Shown one piece after another: positions 53,542 through 63,915 of a DNA stretch of 64,000 nucleotides. The translations under genes and the position numbers were made by a program. The DNA comes from Massilia oculi. Lineage in GTDB: Bacteria; Pseudomonadota; Gammaproteobacteria; Burkholderiales; Burkholderiaceae_D. Numbering within the stretch: the first letter of the stretch is position 1; each line of letters begins with the position of its first letter. The stretch covers positions 3,720,001 through 3,784,000 of the forward strand of contig NZ_CP029343.1 in assembly GCF_003143515.1 (NCBI RefSeq), given 5' to 3'. Under the pieces are notes generated by a model. The model had not been told where the DNA came from. It saw nothing but the letters and a program-made list of their open reading frames with translations, and did not search any database.

Positions 53542-53566
53542 CTCGCAGGCTAACTTGCACGCTACA
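53531..53566 (+). repeat. three 12-bp imperfect repeats at the pilI end
   Basis: TTGCAGGCTAAC, TCGCAGGCTAAC and TTGCACGCTACA follow each other; the first contains the pilI stop codon. The repeat lengthens the pilI-pilJ spacer and may be a slippage product. Confidence 0.7.
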
Positions 53567-53601
53567 ACAACCACACTCACAGCAGGAAACAGGGAGCAGC
53601 A

Positions 53602-55869
53602 ATGGGATTCGCTTCGAAACTGACCACGAATTTTTTCGCCAAGGGTGATGCCGCCATCGATGCGGCCATGCCCGGCGAGTCCCCGCTGGACCCCGACGGC
53701 GGCGGGTCGGCCGCCGCGGCCGCGCGCCGGCTCGGTGGCTTTCGCAGCCGCAGCGCGACCGAGGCGCTGGCGGCGGAAAGCGCCGACGACCTGCGCGCCG
53801 TCCCGATCGGCGGGCAGTTCCAGCCCGGCCGCCTGAACCTGCTGCTCGGCGCTTTTGTGGGCGGCGTGCTGCTGACCATGCTGGCGGCCTGGCAGAATTC
53901 GGCGATCGATGCCCGCCTGGCCGGCCAGAGCCAGGTGACCGGCGACGCCGTGATGCACTCCCAGCGTTTCGCCAAGGCGGCGCCGATCGCGCTGCGCGGC
54001 GACGCCGCCGCCTTCGACCAGCTCGAGGACAGCCGCACCCAGCTGGGCCGCGAACTGGACCTGCTGGCGCGCGGCGGCCAGTCGCCGACTGGCCGCATCC
54101 CGGCCGCCAGCGGCCCGCGCGCCGAGCGCCTGCAAAAGGCGATCGTGCTGTGGAACGCCTCGTCCAAGGCTGCCGCCAACATCATCGCCAACAAGCGCAA
54201 CCTGCTGGCCTTCGGCGTCAGCCTGCGCCAGTACGAAGAGGTGGGGCCAGAGCTGACCGCGATCGCCGAGCGCCTGCAAAAGGACGCGTCGAGCGACGCC
54301 CGGCGCCAGGTGGCGGCGCTGAGCATGCAGTCGCTGGCCCAGCGCCTGTCGGCCGGCACCCAGACCTTCACCACCCCGGGCTCGGCCCAGAACGCGGTGA
54401 CCTACATCATGGGCGACATCGAGTCGCTGAGCGCGATCATCGACGGCCTGCTCGATGGCGGCGGCAAGCTGGGCCTGGCGCCGCTGACCGACCTCGAACA
54501 GCGCATGCGCCTGGCGCGCACCCGTGACAGCTTCGACGAGTATGTCAAGACCATCACCCCGCTGCTGGGCAACCTGACCAACTACGCCAGCGCGCGCGCC
54601 GCCGAGCGCGTGATCTCGCGCGACAGCGAACAGCTGCGCGTCATGCTGGCGGAGTTGCACCACGATTACCAAAGCGACCAGGCCGGCACCAGCGGCTGGT
54701 TCTGGCTGACGGTCGGCGCCGCCCTGTTCACCCTGGTGGCGGCGCTGGGCATCTCGCGTGCCATGCTGCAGGACGCCGCCTCCCGCGCGCGCGCCGCCGA
54801 CGAGCGCCGCCGCGAAGCGGAAGCGATGCGCCAGCTGGCCCAGGCCAAGGAAGAAGAAGCCAAGGCCACCAACGACCAGAACCAGGCCGCGATCCTGCGC
54901 CTGATGAACGAGCTGCAAGAAGTGGCGGACGGCGACCTGACGGTGCAGGCCACGGTGTCGGAAGACATCACCGGCGCGATCGCCGACTCGGTCAACTACA
55001 CGGTCGAGGAATTGCGCGAACTGGTGGTGCGCGTCATCAAGACTTCGGAGCAGGTGGCGCGCGCCTCGAACGGCGCGCAGCAGGTCTCGACCGAGCTGCT
55101 GGGCGCGGCCGAGCGCCAGTCGCGCGAGATCCAGGAAGCGTCCAGCACCACGATGAAACTGGCCGGCCTGATCACCGACGTGTCGCGTTCGGCCCTCGAA
55201 TCGGCCAGCGTGGCGCGCCAGTCGGTGGCGGCGGCGGAGCAGGGCGCGACCGCGGTGCAGAACGCGATCGAAGGCATGCAGGAGATCCGCGAGCAGATCC
55301 AGGAAACCTCGAAGCGCATCAAGCGCCTGGGCGAATCCTCGCAGGAGATCGGCGAGATCACCGAGCTGATCTCGGACATTACCGAGCAGACCAACGTGCT
55401 GGCGCTGAACGCCGCGATCCAGGCCGCATCGGCCGGCGAGGCCGGTCGCGGCTTCTCCGTGGTGGCGGAAGAGGTGCAGCGCCTGGCGGAACGCTCGGGC
55501 GAGGCGGCCAAGCAGATCGGCGCGCTGGTGCGCACCATCCAGACCGACACCCATGACGCGGTGGCGGCCATGGAAAAATCGACCCAGGGCGTGGTCGAGG
55601 GCGCGCGCCTGTCGGACGCCGCCGGCGCCGCGCTGTTGGACATCTCGCGCGTGTCGAACCGCCTCGGTGAACTGATCGGGGACATGTCGAACGCCACCGA
55701 GCGCCAGGCCACCAAGGCCACTGGCGTGGCCGACAAGATGCAGGAAATCCTGTCGGTGACCGAACATACGCAGCAGGGAACGCGCCAGACCGCGCAGTCG
55801 ATTCATGAACTGGCCACCCTGGCCCAGGAGCTCAAGGATTCGGTGTCGCGCTTCCGCGTGGTATCCTGA
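53602..55869 (+). CDS. pilJ: methyl-accepting chemotaxis receptor PilJ
   Basis: Receptor of 755 aa for the Pil-Chp system. It has a ~75-residue cytoplasmic N-terminal extension, helix 1 ([20 protein letters not shown]), a periplasmic PilJ sensor region (~100-365), helix 2 ([19 protein letters not shown]), a HAMP domain (~430-485) and the signalling hairpin with tip [17 protein letters not shown] (about residue 595) that contacts PilI and PilL. It senses pilus or surface contact in other species. The stop is 7 nt before pilL. Confidence 0.95.
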   Translation: MGFASKLTTNFFAKGDAAIDAAMPGESPLDPDGGGSAAAAARRLGGFRSRSATEALAAESADDLRAVPIGGQFQPGRLNLLLGAFVGGVLLTMLAAWQNSAIDARLAGQSQVTGDAVMHSQRFAKAAPIALRGDAAAFDQLEDSRTQLGRELDLLARGGQSPTGRIPAASGPRAERLQKAIVLWNASSKAAANIIANKRNLLAFGVSLRQYEEVGPELTAIAERLQKDASSDARRQVAALSMQSLAQRLSAGTQTFTTPGSAQNAVTYIMGDIESLSAIIDGLLDGGGKLGLAPLTDLEQRMRLARTRDSFDEYVKTITPLLGNLTNYASARAAERVISRDSEQLRVMLAELHHDYQSDQAGTSGWFWLTVGAALFTLVAALGISRAMLQDAASRARAADERRREAEAMRQLAQAKEEEAKATNDQNQAAILRLMNELQEVADGDLTVQATVSEDITGAIADSVNYTVEELRELVVRVIKTSEQVARASNGAQQVSTELLGAAERQSREIQEASSTTMKLAGLITDVSRSALESASVARQSVAAAEQGATAVQNAIEGMQEIREQIQETSKRIKRLGESSQEIGEITELISDITEQTNVLALNAAIQAASAGEAGRGFSVVAEEVQRLAERSGEAAKQIGALVRTIQTDTHDAVAAMEKSTQGVVEGARLSDAAGAALLDISRVSNRLGELIGDMSNATERQATKATGVADKMQEILSVTEHTQQGTRQTAQSIHELATLAQELKDSVSRFRVVS

Positions 55870-55876
55870 ACGGCCC

Positions 55877-58800
55877 ATGGCTACTCCGAGTCCGACCTTG
55901 AATCGTCCCAGCTTCGACACCGGCCCGCTGTCCTGGGTCATCGGCGAAATTCGCGATGCCCTGGCGCGCGCGTCCACCTCCTTGCGCGAGGCCGCCGGGC
56001 GTTCGCCGGAGGCCCAGCCGACCCTGCTGCTGCACGCCAAGACCCACCTGCACCAGGCGCACGGCGCCCTGCAGCTGGTCGACGTCGAGGGTGTCGGGGT
56101 GTACACCGGCGCGGCCGAGGCGGTGCTCGATGGCTTCAAGAACGGGGAACTACCATGCACCGTGGATAGCGTGCAGGTGGTGCTCGACGCCTTCGGGGCG
56201 CTCGGCGAATACCTCGACGAACTGCTGGCCGGCATGCCGCAACAGCCGGCGCGCCTGTTCCCGTATTACCGCGACATGGTCGAGCGCCAGGGCGAGCGCA
56301 AGGTGCATCCCTCCGACCTGATGCCGCTCGACCTGTCCACGCTGCCCGAGTTGCCTGCGCCGGGCGCGCTGGGCGAGGCCGACATCGCGGCCTGCCGTGC
56401 GCGTTTCGAGAAAGCGCTGCTGTCCTACCTGAAGGCCGATGCCGACCCTGGCCGCCGGGCGCATGCCGCCGACCTGGCTGCGGCGATCGCGCCGATTCCC
56501 GCGGTCCAGCAGGATCCGCGCGCGCGCCTGTTCTGGCAAGCGATGCATGCCTTCGCCACCGTGGTGGCGGACGGCCAGGTCGAGAGCGATCTGCAGGTTA
56601 CCCTATTGTTCAAACAGCTGTTTGGCCAGATCAACATGCAATTGCGGCGCCTGGCCAAGGGCGAGACGGACGCGCCGGAAGCGATGCTGCGCGACGCATT
56701 GTTCTTCATCGCCGCCGCGCGCGCGCCGGGCGAGGAAGCCGCCGCATTGCGCGGGGCCCTGGGCCTGGACGGCGCCGTGCCGCCCGATTATGCCGAGCGC
56801 CGCTACGGCAAGCTCGACCCGCAAGCCCTGCAGGAGGCGCGCGAAGCGCTGGCGCGCACCAAGTCGGACTGGGACCGCATCGCCGCCGAGGGCGAGCCGG
56901 ACGCCGAAGTCGAACACGACTTCAACGACGCGCTGGCGCGCCTGGCGGGCGCCAGCGAAAAACTGGGCGCCCCCGCGCTGGCCCAGCTGTTGCGCGAACT
57001 GGGCCGCGCGGCCAGCGACTCGGTGCAGTCGGGCCGCGACGACCAGTTCGGACTCGAGATGGCGGCCGCCATGCTGTTCGTCGAGAACGGCCTGGACCAG
57101 CTGCGTCAGTTGCCCGCCGATTTCTCGGAGAATGCCGAAGCCGTCGGCGCGCGCCTGCTGGCGCTGGCCGCCGGCGAGACGCCGCCCGACGCCCCGCACT
57201 GGCAGGGCGAGCTGGCGCGCCAGATCCAGCAGGGCCAGACCGTGGCCGTGCTGGCGAACGAGGTCAAGGCAGGCCTGCGCCAGATCGAGAAGCTGCTCGA
57301 CGACTACTACGACGACCCCTCGAAGCGCCAGGTGCTCGGACAGGCGGCGCCGATCCTGCACCAGCTGCAGGGGGCGTTCGCCATCCTCGACCAGGACCAG
57401 GCGGTGCTGGCCGTGCGCCACGTCGAGGAAGCGGTGCGCGCTTTGGCCGCCAGCGATGCCGACGTGACCAGCCAGCACGCGTCGCTGCACAACATCGCCC
57501 AGAACATCGGCGCGCTCGGTTTCTTCGCCGACCTGCTGGCCCAGGACAGCGAGGCCGCGCGTGGTCGCTTCACCTTCGACCTCGACAAGCTGCTGCTGCG
57601 CGAGCTGCCGTTCGAGTTCGTCGAGGCGCCGGCCGAGGCCGCGCCGGCGGCGGAGCCGGCGGAGGCGCCGGCAGCGGAGACCGCGGACGGCGTCGACGCC
57701 GAACTGCTCGGCATCTTCATCGCCGAGGCGCAGGAAGTGCTGGCCTTCGTGGTCGAGACCCTGCCGCGCGCGGCCGACGAGCCGTCCAACCAGGAAATCC
57801 TGACCCAGCTGCGCCGCGCCTTCCATACGCTCAAGGGCAGCAGCCGCATGGTGGACCTGGAGGCCTTCGCCGCCACCGCCGCCGCCATCGAACGCGTGAT
57901 GAACGTGTGGCTGGCCGACGGCCGCTCGGCCACCGCCGACCTGCTGGCCCTGCTGGCCCATGCCTATGCCGAACTCGATGCCTGGGTGGCCGAGCTGGCC
58001 GCCGGCCACCTGCCCGCCCGGGATGGCGCGGCGCTGATCGAGGCTGCCGCGCGGGTGCAGGAGGGCGGGCCGTTCGAACCGCTGACGTTCGAACCGCTCA
58101 CGTTCGAGCCACCGGGCGAGGAGCCTTTGGTGCTGGACGACATCATCGAAGCGCCGGCGCTCGACGATATTCCGCTGCTCGACGACCCGCTGGCCATGCC
58201 CGGCGACGATGGCGTGAAGCGCGTCGGCGACCTGGCCATTCCGCAGGCCTTGCACGACGTCTACCTGAGCGAAACCGAGACGCTGTGCGCCAACCTGGAA
58301 CAGGCGTTGGATGCGCTGCGCAGCGGTTTGGACAAGAACGCATTGCAGGACGCGGTCACGGCCGCGCACACGCTGTCCGGCACCTCGGCCACGGTCGGCT
58401 ACGGCGCCCTGCGCGACCTCGCGCACGAGCTGGAGACGACGCTCGAGAAGCTGGCGGCGCCGGGCGCGAAGCTCGAAGACGGCCAGTGCGACCTGTTCGA
58501 TTCGACCCTGTCGCGCATGCGCACCATGCTGCAGGTGTTCACCCTGGGCGAGCTGGCCCCGAGCCAGCCCGACCTGGCGGAACAATTGGCGGCGCTGCGC
58601 GAGCGCCTGGCCAGCCAGCAGGCGGCGGCCTTGTACGGCGAGGCCGATCCGGCCCTGGCCAGCCAGCTCGACGCGCTGTTCGCGGCCGCCTACGAGCAGT
58701 TGCTGGTCGCGCGCCCCGCATTCGAAGCGCGCCAGGCGCCGGAGGCCCCGCCGAAGCCGGCCGTGAAGGACGACATCGACGACCTGTTCGACTCCTTCCT

Positions 58801-61192
58801 CGACGACGCCTTCGCCGCGCCGGAACTCGACCAGGCGGCCCCGCAGGCGCAGGATGCCGCGCCGGCTAGCGCGCCGGCTACCGCGCCCGTTGCCGCGCCC
58901 GTTGCGGATTTCGTGGCCGTCACCCCGGACGAAGCGGTGCTGGCCGAGGCGGTGCAGGAATCCGAGCCCGAAACGGAGCCCGAACCGGAAGTCGGGCTGG
59001 TCGGCGCCAGCTATGCCGACGAGATCGACCCGGACCTGCTGCCGGTGTTCCTGGAAGAAGCCGCGGACCTGTTGCCGCGCATCGGCCACGACCTGCGCCA
59101 GTGGCGCTCGGCGCCGACCAATACCGCGATCGCGCAGGGCATGCAGCGCGACCTGCACACGGTCAAGGGCAGCGCGCGCATGGCCGGCGCGATGCGCCTG
59201 GGCCAGCACGCGCACGAGCTGGAAACCCAGATCGAGAACATGGTCCACGCCGGCACGTCCACCTTGCCGGCCACCGCCTTCGACGAGCTGCTGGCCAACT
59301 ACGACGCGGCGATGCTGCTGTTCGAGCAGTTGCAGCAACCGGTCCAGGCCGAAGCCGCGTCGGCGCCGGAGCAGGCGCACACGCCGCCACCCGCCGAGCC
59401 TGCCCGTTCGCCGCTGGTGCGGGTGCGCGCCGACATCCTCGACCGCGTGGTGAACCAGGCCGGCGAGGTGTCGATCACGCGCTCGCGCCTGGAAAACCAG
59501 ATGGGCGCGCTCAAGGGTTCGCTGGGCGACTTCTCGGACAACGTGGCGCGCCTGCGGCGCCAGCTGCGCGAGATCGAGATGCAGGCCGAATCGCAGATCG
59601 CATCGAAGCTGTCGATCTCGGGCGAGCGCGAATTCGATCCGCTCGAATTCGACCGCTTCACGCGTCTGCAGGAACTCACGCGCATGCTGGCCGAGAGCGT
59701 CGACGACGTCGCCTCGTTCCAGGAAAGCCTGGCGCGCGCGCTCGACGGCGCCAACGAGGAACTGGCCAGCCAGGCGCGCATGACGCGCGACCTGCAGCGC
59801 GACCTGATGCGGGTGCGGATGGTGCCGTTCGCGAGCCTGGCGGAACGGCTGTTCCGCGTTGCGCGCCAGACCGCCAAGGAAACCGACAAGCGCGTCAACC
59901 TCGACATCCGCGGCGGCGCCGTGGAGATCGATCGCGGCGTGCTGGAACAGATGGCCGCGCCCTTCGAGCATCTGCTGAGGAATGCGATCGTGCACGGCAT
60001 CGAGCCGCGCGCGGCGCGCCAGGAAGCGGGCAAGGCGGAGACGGGAGAATTGCTGGTGCAGGTCAGCCAGCACGGCAACGAAGTCATGATCCTGTTCGGC
60101 GACGACGGCGCCGGCCTGGACCTGGAGCGCATCCGCGCCAAGGCGCAGGCCATCGGCCTGCTGGAGGGCGGCGAAGACGCCTCCGACCAGGAGGTGACGG
60201 AACTGATCTTCGAGCCGGGCTTCTCGACGGCGGACACGCTGACCGAGCTGGCCGGCCGTGGCGTCGGCATGGACGTGGTGCGCTCCGAGGCCCAGGCGCT
60301 GGGCGGACGCGTGGCCGTCGTGTCCGAACCGGGACAGGGCGCGCGCTTCACGATCACGCTGCCGTTGACGCTCGCTGTGGCCCAGGTGGTGCTGGTGACC
60401 GCCGGCGGGCGCACGCATGCGGTGCCGTCGACCCTGGTCGAGCGGGTGGAGCAGGTGCGCGCGCCGGACCTGGCGGCGGCGATCGAGGCCGGCAGCATCG
60501 CGCTGGCCGGCGAAACCCTGGCGCTGCATGCGCTGCCCGGGTTGCTGGGCGAAGACGAGGATGCGCGGACGGCGGGCCAGCGCTCGACGCCGGTGCTGGT
60601 GCTGAACGGCGGCGCCAGCCGCATCGCGCTGCGCGTGGACGAGGTGCTGGGCAACCGCGAGGTGGTGGTCAAGAACATCGGCCCGCAGCTGTCGCGGGTG
60701 CCGGGCATCGCCGGCGCGACGGTGCTGGGCTCGGGCGAGATCGTGTTGATTCTCGATCCGCTGGCGCTGGCGCAGCAGCCGCAGGCTGCCGCGCAGGTGA
60801 AGAAGGAAGTGGCGCGCCAGGTGCGGCTCCCGACCGTGATGGTGGTCGACGACTCGCTCACGGTGCGCCGCGTGACCCAGCGCCTGCTGGAGCGCGAAGG
60901 CTATCGCGTGCAGCTGGCCAAGGACGGCGTCGAGGCGCTCGAACTCATTGGACAGGGCGCGCCCGACCTGATGCTGGTCGATATCGAGATGCCGCGCATG
61001 GACGGCTTCGACCTGACCCGCAATGTGCGCGGCAACGAGGCGACCAAGGACATCCCGATCGTCATGATCACTTCGCGCACGGCGGACAAGCACCGCAACG
61101 TGGCGATGGGGCTGGGCGTGAATGCCTATTACGGCAAGCCGTACCAGGAGCCGGTGCTGCTGGCGGCGATCGAAGAGCTGCTCAAGCGCTGA
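55877..61192 (+). CDS. pilL: hybrid chemotaxis histidine kinase PilL/ChpA
   Basis: Cytoplasmic CheA-type kinase of 1771 aa. Several Hpt or Hpt-like domains come first: an N-terminal one with LHQAHGAL near residue 55, FHTLKGSS (His650), AHTLSGTS (His831, lacking the usual Lys) and LHTVKGSA (His1094). Then follow a dimerisation region (~1185), HATPase (NAIVHGIEPR, DDGAGLDL, GRGVGMDVV), a CheW-like domain (~1500-1640) and a C-terminal receiver with Asp1702. It passes phosphate to PilG and PilH. A 15-bp repeat encodes FEPLT near residues 733-745. ATG 55877 follows pilJ; the end overlaps phrB by 11 nt. Confidence 0.95.
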   Translation: MATPSPTLNRPSFDTGPLSWVIGEIRDALARASTSLREAAGRSPEAQPTLLLHAKTHLHQAHGALQLVDVEGVGVYTGAAEAVLDGFKNGELPCTVDSVQVVLDAFGALGEYLDELLAGMPQQPARLFPYYRDMVERQGERKVHPSDLMPLDLSTLPELPAPGALGEADIAACRARFEKALLSYLKADADPGRRAHAADLAAAIAPIPAVQQDPRARLFWQAMHAFATVVADGQVESDLQVTLLFKQLFGQINMQLRRLAKGETDAPEAMLRDALFFIAAARAPGEEAAALRGALGLDGAVPPDYAERRYGKLDPQALQEAREALARTKSDWDRIAAEGEPDAEVEHDFNDALARLAGASEKLGAPALAQLLRELGRAASDSVQSGRDDQFGLEMAAAMLFVENGLDQLRQLPADFSENAEAVGARLLALAAGETPPDAPHWQGELARQIQQGQTVAVLANEVKAGLRQIEKLLDDYYDDPSKRQVLGQAAPILHQLQGAFAILDQDQAVLAVRHVEEAVRALAASDADVTSQHASLHNIAQNIGALGFFADLLAQDSEAARGRFTFDLDKLLLRELPFEFVEAPAEAAPAAEPAEAPAAETADGVDAELLGIFIAEAQEVLAFVVETLPRAADEPSNQEILTQLRRAFHTLKGSSRMVDLEAFAATAAAIERVMNVWLADGRSATADLLALLAHAYAELDAWVAELAAGHLPARDGAALIEAAARVQEGGPFEPLTFEPLTFEPPGEEPLVLDDIIEAPALDDIPLLDDPLAMPGDDGVKRVGDLAIPQALHDVYLSETETLCANLEQALDALRSGLDKNALQDAVTAAHTLSGTSATVGYGALRDLAHELETTLEKLAAPGAKLEDGQCDLFDSTLSRMRTMLQVFTLGELAPSQPDLAEQLAALRERLASQQAAALYGEADPALASQLDALFAAAYEQLLVARPAFEARQAPEAPPKPAVKDDIDDLFDSFLDDAFAAPELDQAAPQAQDAAPASAPATAPVAAPVADFVAVTPDEAVLAEAVQESEPETEPEPEVGLVGASYADEIDPDLLPVFLEEAADLLPRIGHDLRQWRSAPTNTAIAQGMQRDLHTVKGSARMAGAMRLGQHAHELETQIENMVHAGTSTLPATAFDELLANYDAAMLLFEQLQQPVQAEAASAPEQAHTPPPAEPARSPLVRVRADILDRVVNQAGEVSITRSRLENQMGALKGSLGDFSDNVARLRRQLREIEMQAESQIASKLSISGEREFDPLEFDRFTRLQELTRMLAESVDDVASFQESLARALDGANEELASQARMTRDLQRDLMRVRMVPFASLAERLFRVARQTAKETDKRVNLDIRGGAVEIDRGVLEQMAAPFEHLLRNAIVHGIEPRAARQEAGKAETGELLVQVSQHGNEVMILFGDDGAGLDLERIRAKAQAIGLLEGGEDASDQEVTELIFEPGFSTADTLTELAGRGVGMDVVRSEAQALGGRVAVVSEPGQGARFTITLPLTLAVAQVVLVTAGGRTHAVPSTLVERVEQVRAPDLAAAIEAGSIALAGETLALHALPGLLGEDEDARTAGQRSTPVLVLNGGASRIALRVDEVLGNREVVVKNIGPQLSRVPGIAGATVLGSGEIVLILDPLALAQQPQAAAQVKKEVARQVRLPTVMVVDDSLTVRRVTQRLLEREGYRVQLAKDGVEALELIGQGAPDLMLVDIEMPRMDGFDLTRNVRGNEATKDIPIVMITSRTADKHRNVAMGLGVNAYYGKPYQEPVLLAAIEELLKR

Positions 61193-62654
61193 CGTCTTTT
61201 TTGACCACGGCGAAGCGCTCGAGCGTACGCTTGCGCGCCGCGTCGTGGTCCACGACCGGCGCCGGATAATTCTCACCCAGCACCACGCCGCGTTCGGTCA
61301 GCGCTTCCGCTTCTACCTGCCAGGGCGCGTGGATCTGCTTCGCATCCAGCTTGCCCAGTTGCGGCAGGTAGCGCCGGATGAATTCCCCGCGCGCGTCGAA
61401 GCGCGTCGACTGCGTCACCGGATTGAAGATCCTGAACCATGGCTGGGCATCGCAGCCGGTCGACGCCGCCCACTGCCAGCCGCCGTTGTTCGAGGCCATC
61501 TCGTAGTCGTTCAGCTTCAGCGCGAAATAGCGCTCGCCGCGGCGCCAATCGATGCCGAGGTCCTTGGTGAGAAAACTGGCCGTCACCATGCGCAGCCGGT
61601 TGTGCATGAAGCCGGTCGTGTTCAGCTGCACCATGGCCGCATCGACCAGCGGATAGCCGGTGCGGCCTTCGCACCAGGCGGCGAACAACGCATCGGCTTC
61701 GGGCCCTTCGTCCCACCGCACCGCGTCGAAGGCCGGCTTGAAGGAGCGCTCGACCACGTGCGGGTTCTGCGCCAGCACCATCGCATAGAAATCGCGCCAG
61801 ATGAGTTCGGACAGCCATACCGAGGCGCCGTCGCCGCCGGCGCCAGACAGCATCAATTGCTGGGCCGTGCGCACCAAATGGCGGATCGAGGTGGTGCCGA
61901 AGCGCAGATGCGCCGATAACCTCGACGTGCCATCCTCGGCCGGGAAATCGCGCGCGCGGCCGTAGTCGGCGATGTCTTCCACGAAGGCCTCGAACAGCGC
62001 TTCGGCGCCTTCCATCCCGGTCGGCAGCGGCGGTTCGCCGGACTCGAAGCCGATGTCTTCCAGCGAAGGCAGGGCAGATGATGATGCAGGCGGCGCGAAC
62101 GCATGCGCATAGGCATCGACCGGATACGCCGCCAGCGTGTCGGGACGCGCCGCCAGCCGCTTGAGCCAGGCGTTCTTGTAGGGGGTGAAGACCGAGAATG
62201 GCTGGCCCGCCAGGGTCAGCACTTCCTCCTTCTCGAAGATGACCTGGTCCTTGTACGCATGGAAGGCGCGGCCTTGCCCCGCCAGCAGCTGGGCCACCTC
62301 GTCATCGCGCGCGATCGCCAGCGGTTCATAGTCGGTGCAAGCATGCACTGCGTCAACATCGAGTGCGTTCGCCAACGCCGCCACCTCATCCCGGGCGCTG
62401 CCGTGGCGCACGATGAGGTAGCCTCCAAGACGACGCAATTCCTCATCCAGGCTGGCCAGGCTGGCGTGAATGAAACGCAGGCGCCGATCGTCGCGCGGCA
62501 AGCCGTCGAGAATCTCGGTGTCATAGACGAAGACGCAAAACACCTGTTGCGAACTGCGCAAGGCATGGTGGAGGGCGGCGTGGTCGAATGCGCGCAGGTC
62601 GCGCCGGAACCAGACTAAAGATTTGCTCAAATTCATTGCTGTGTGCGTGGTCAA
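61182..62654 (-). CDS. phrB: deoxyribodipyrimidine photolyase
   Basis: Class I CPD photolyase of 490 aa that repairs pyrimidine dimers in DNA with blue light. An N-terminal photolyase domain (LVWFRRDLRAFDHAALHHAL) binds an antenna pigment and the C-terminal domain binds FAD: WRDFYAMVLAQNPHVV, TGYPLVDAAMVQLNTTGFMHNR, DYEMASNNGGWQWAASTGCDAQPWFR in parts, including the Trp and Asn residues for FAD reduction. It is convergent with pilL, overlapping by 11 nt. ATG at 62654; MNLSKSL six codons later is also possible. Confidence 0.96.
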   Translation of the reverse strand: MTTHTAMNLSKSLVWFRRDLRAFDHAALHHALRSSQQVFCVFVYDTEILDGLPRDDRRLRFIHASLASLDEELRRLGGYLIVRHGSARDEVAALANALDVDAVHACTDYEPLAIARDDEVAQLLAGQGRAFHAYKDQVIFEKEEVLTLAGQPFSVFTPYKNAWLKRLAARPDTLAAYPVDAYAHAFAPPASSSALPSLEDIGFESGEPPLPTGMEGAEALFEAFVEDIADYGRARDFPAEDGTSRLSAHLRFGTTSIRHLVRTAQQLMLSGAGGDGASVWLSELIWRDFYAMVLAQNPHVVERSFKPAFDAVRWDEGPEADALFAAWCEGRTGYPLVDAAMVQLNTTGFMHNRLRMVTASFLTKDLGIDWRRGERYFALKLNDYEMASNNGGWQWAASTGCDAQPWFRIFNPVTQSTRFDARGEFIRRYLPQLGKLDAKQIHAPWQVEAEALTERGVVLGENYPAPVVDHDAARKRTLERFAVVKKDVSA

Positions 62655-62826
62655 GGTGGGAGCAGATTTTACTGTCTAGGATCGGACCGTGGCGTGCGTG
62701 TCGTGATGCTTCCGGGGGTGCTCCGGCCAAATGGGTGTAAACTAGGGAAAAGCGTAACGTTGTGCTGCAGAACGTTGGCAGTCGATCATGTTTTAACGCA
62801 AGAGTGCGCCTTTTGAGAGTATCCGT

Positions 62827-63483
62827 ATGAAAAAAAGCAAAGTTGGCAAAACTCTACCGATGCCCGGCATGCCCCGGGAGCAGGATGAAGGGCTCGCCAA
62901 GGCCGGTCCGGCAGCATCCGGGCTCAACCTTGCGAACCACTTCCTGATCGCCATGCCATCGATCCAGGATCCGATCTTCGGCGGCACCGTCGTCTATGTC
63001 TGCGAGCACAACGACAAGGGCGTGCTGGGCGTGGTCATCAACAAGCCGACCGACATGACGATGGAAACCCTGTTCGACCGCGTCGACCTGAAGCTGGCCG
63101 AAGGCCTGCGCGCGACCGTGGTGGACGAGCCGATCATGTTCGGCGGGCCGGTCCAGGACGACCGCGGCTTCGTGCTGCACTCGCCTGGCGGGCGCTATTC
63201 CTCGTCCCTCAACGTCACCGACGACGTCTCCTTCACGACCTCGATCGACGTGCTCGAAGCCGTCGCCAGCGGCGGCGGCCCCGCGCGCATGCTGGTTTCG
63301 ATCGGCTACGCCGGCTGGAGCCCCGGCCAGCTCGAAGAAGAAATCTCGCGCAACGGCTGGCTGACGGTGGGCGCCGACGCGCGCGTGCTGTTCGACCTGC
63401 CGATCGAGGAGCGCTACAACGCCGCCATCAAACTGCTGGGGATCGATCCCTTCATGCTCGCCACCGAAGCCGGCCATGCGTAG
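62827..63483 (+). CDS. YqgE/AlgH family protein
   Basis: Cytoplasmic protein of 218 aa. After a ~35-residue basic/Pro N-terminal extension comes the YqgE fold: LANHFLIAMPSIQDPIFGGTVVY, LGVVINKPTDMTMETLFD, PIMFGGPVQDDRGFVLH and GYAGWSPGQLEEEISRNGWL. AlgH was named for an alginate phenotype; the molecular role is unknown. It precedes ruvX, as in most proteobacteria. Confidence 0.95.
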   Translation: MKKSKVGKTLPMPGMPREQDEGLAKAGPAASGLNLANHFLIAMPSIQDPIFGGTVVYVCEHNDKGVLGVVINKPTDMTMETLFDRVDLKLAEGLRATVVDEPIMFGGPVQDDRGFVLHSPGGRYSSSLNVTDDVSFTTSIDVLEAVASGGGPARMLVSIGYAGWSPGQLEEEISRNGWLTVGADARVLFDLPIEERYNAAIKLLGIDPFMLATEAGHA

Positions 63484-63507
63484 TTCGTTGTACCTGCACC
63501 GCGACGC

Positions 63508-63915
63508 ATGATGGTGGATATCGTTCTCGGCTTCGACTTCGGCGTCAAGCGGATCGGCATCGCCATGGGCAACACCCTGACCGGGCAGGCGCAGCCGCTG
63601 CGCGTCATCGCCGCCATCGACAACGCCACCCGCTTCAAGATCATCGGCGAGCTGATCGCCGAGTGGCGCCCGGCGCGCCTGGTGGTGGGCGAGCCGCGCC
63701 ATCCCGACGGCGCCGAGCACGACATGACCCTGCGCAGCCGCCGCTTCGCCAACCAATTGCATGGCCGCTTCAACCTGCCGGTCGAGCTGGTCGACGAGCG
63801 CTATTCGTCGGCCGTGATCGCGTCGAAACGCGGCGAAGTCATCGACGACAAGGCGGCTGCCATTATTTTGCAGCAATACTTTGACTCATTTGCTCAACCT
63901 TATGTCCACAACTAA
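63508..63915 (+). CDS. ruvX: putative Holliday junction resolvase / pre-16S rRNA nuclease YqgF
   Basis: RNase H-fold protein of 135 aa with the first acidic residue in LGFDFGVKRIGIAMGN and others in VGEPRHPDG and DERYSSA. In E. coli YqgF acts in 16S rRNA 5' maturation; junction resolution is the older proposal. The stop overlaps the pyrR start by 14 nt. ATG 63508 or 63511 is the start. Confidence 0.95.
   Translation: MMVDIVLGFDFGVKRIGIAMGNTLTGQAQPLRVIAAIDNATRFKIIGELIAEWRPARLVVGEPRHPDGAEHDMTLRSRRFANQLHGRFNLPVELVDERYSSAVIASKRGEVIDDKAAAIILQQYFDSFAQPYVHN

Noticed and set aside
58073..58117. 15-bp repeats TTCGAACCGCT in pilL
   Set aside because: Only three short units (FEPLT) in a disordered linker; listed with pilL but not notable by itself.
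56603..61276. Very long open frame opposite pilL
   Set aside because: It is a product of GC-rich codon bias in the pilL gene; its His/Arg/Gln-rich translation has no domain, and pilL has full family support on the plus strand.
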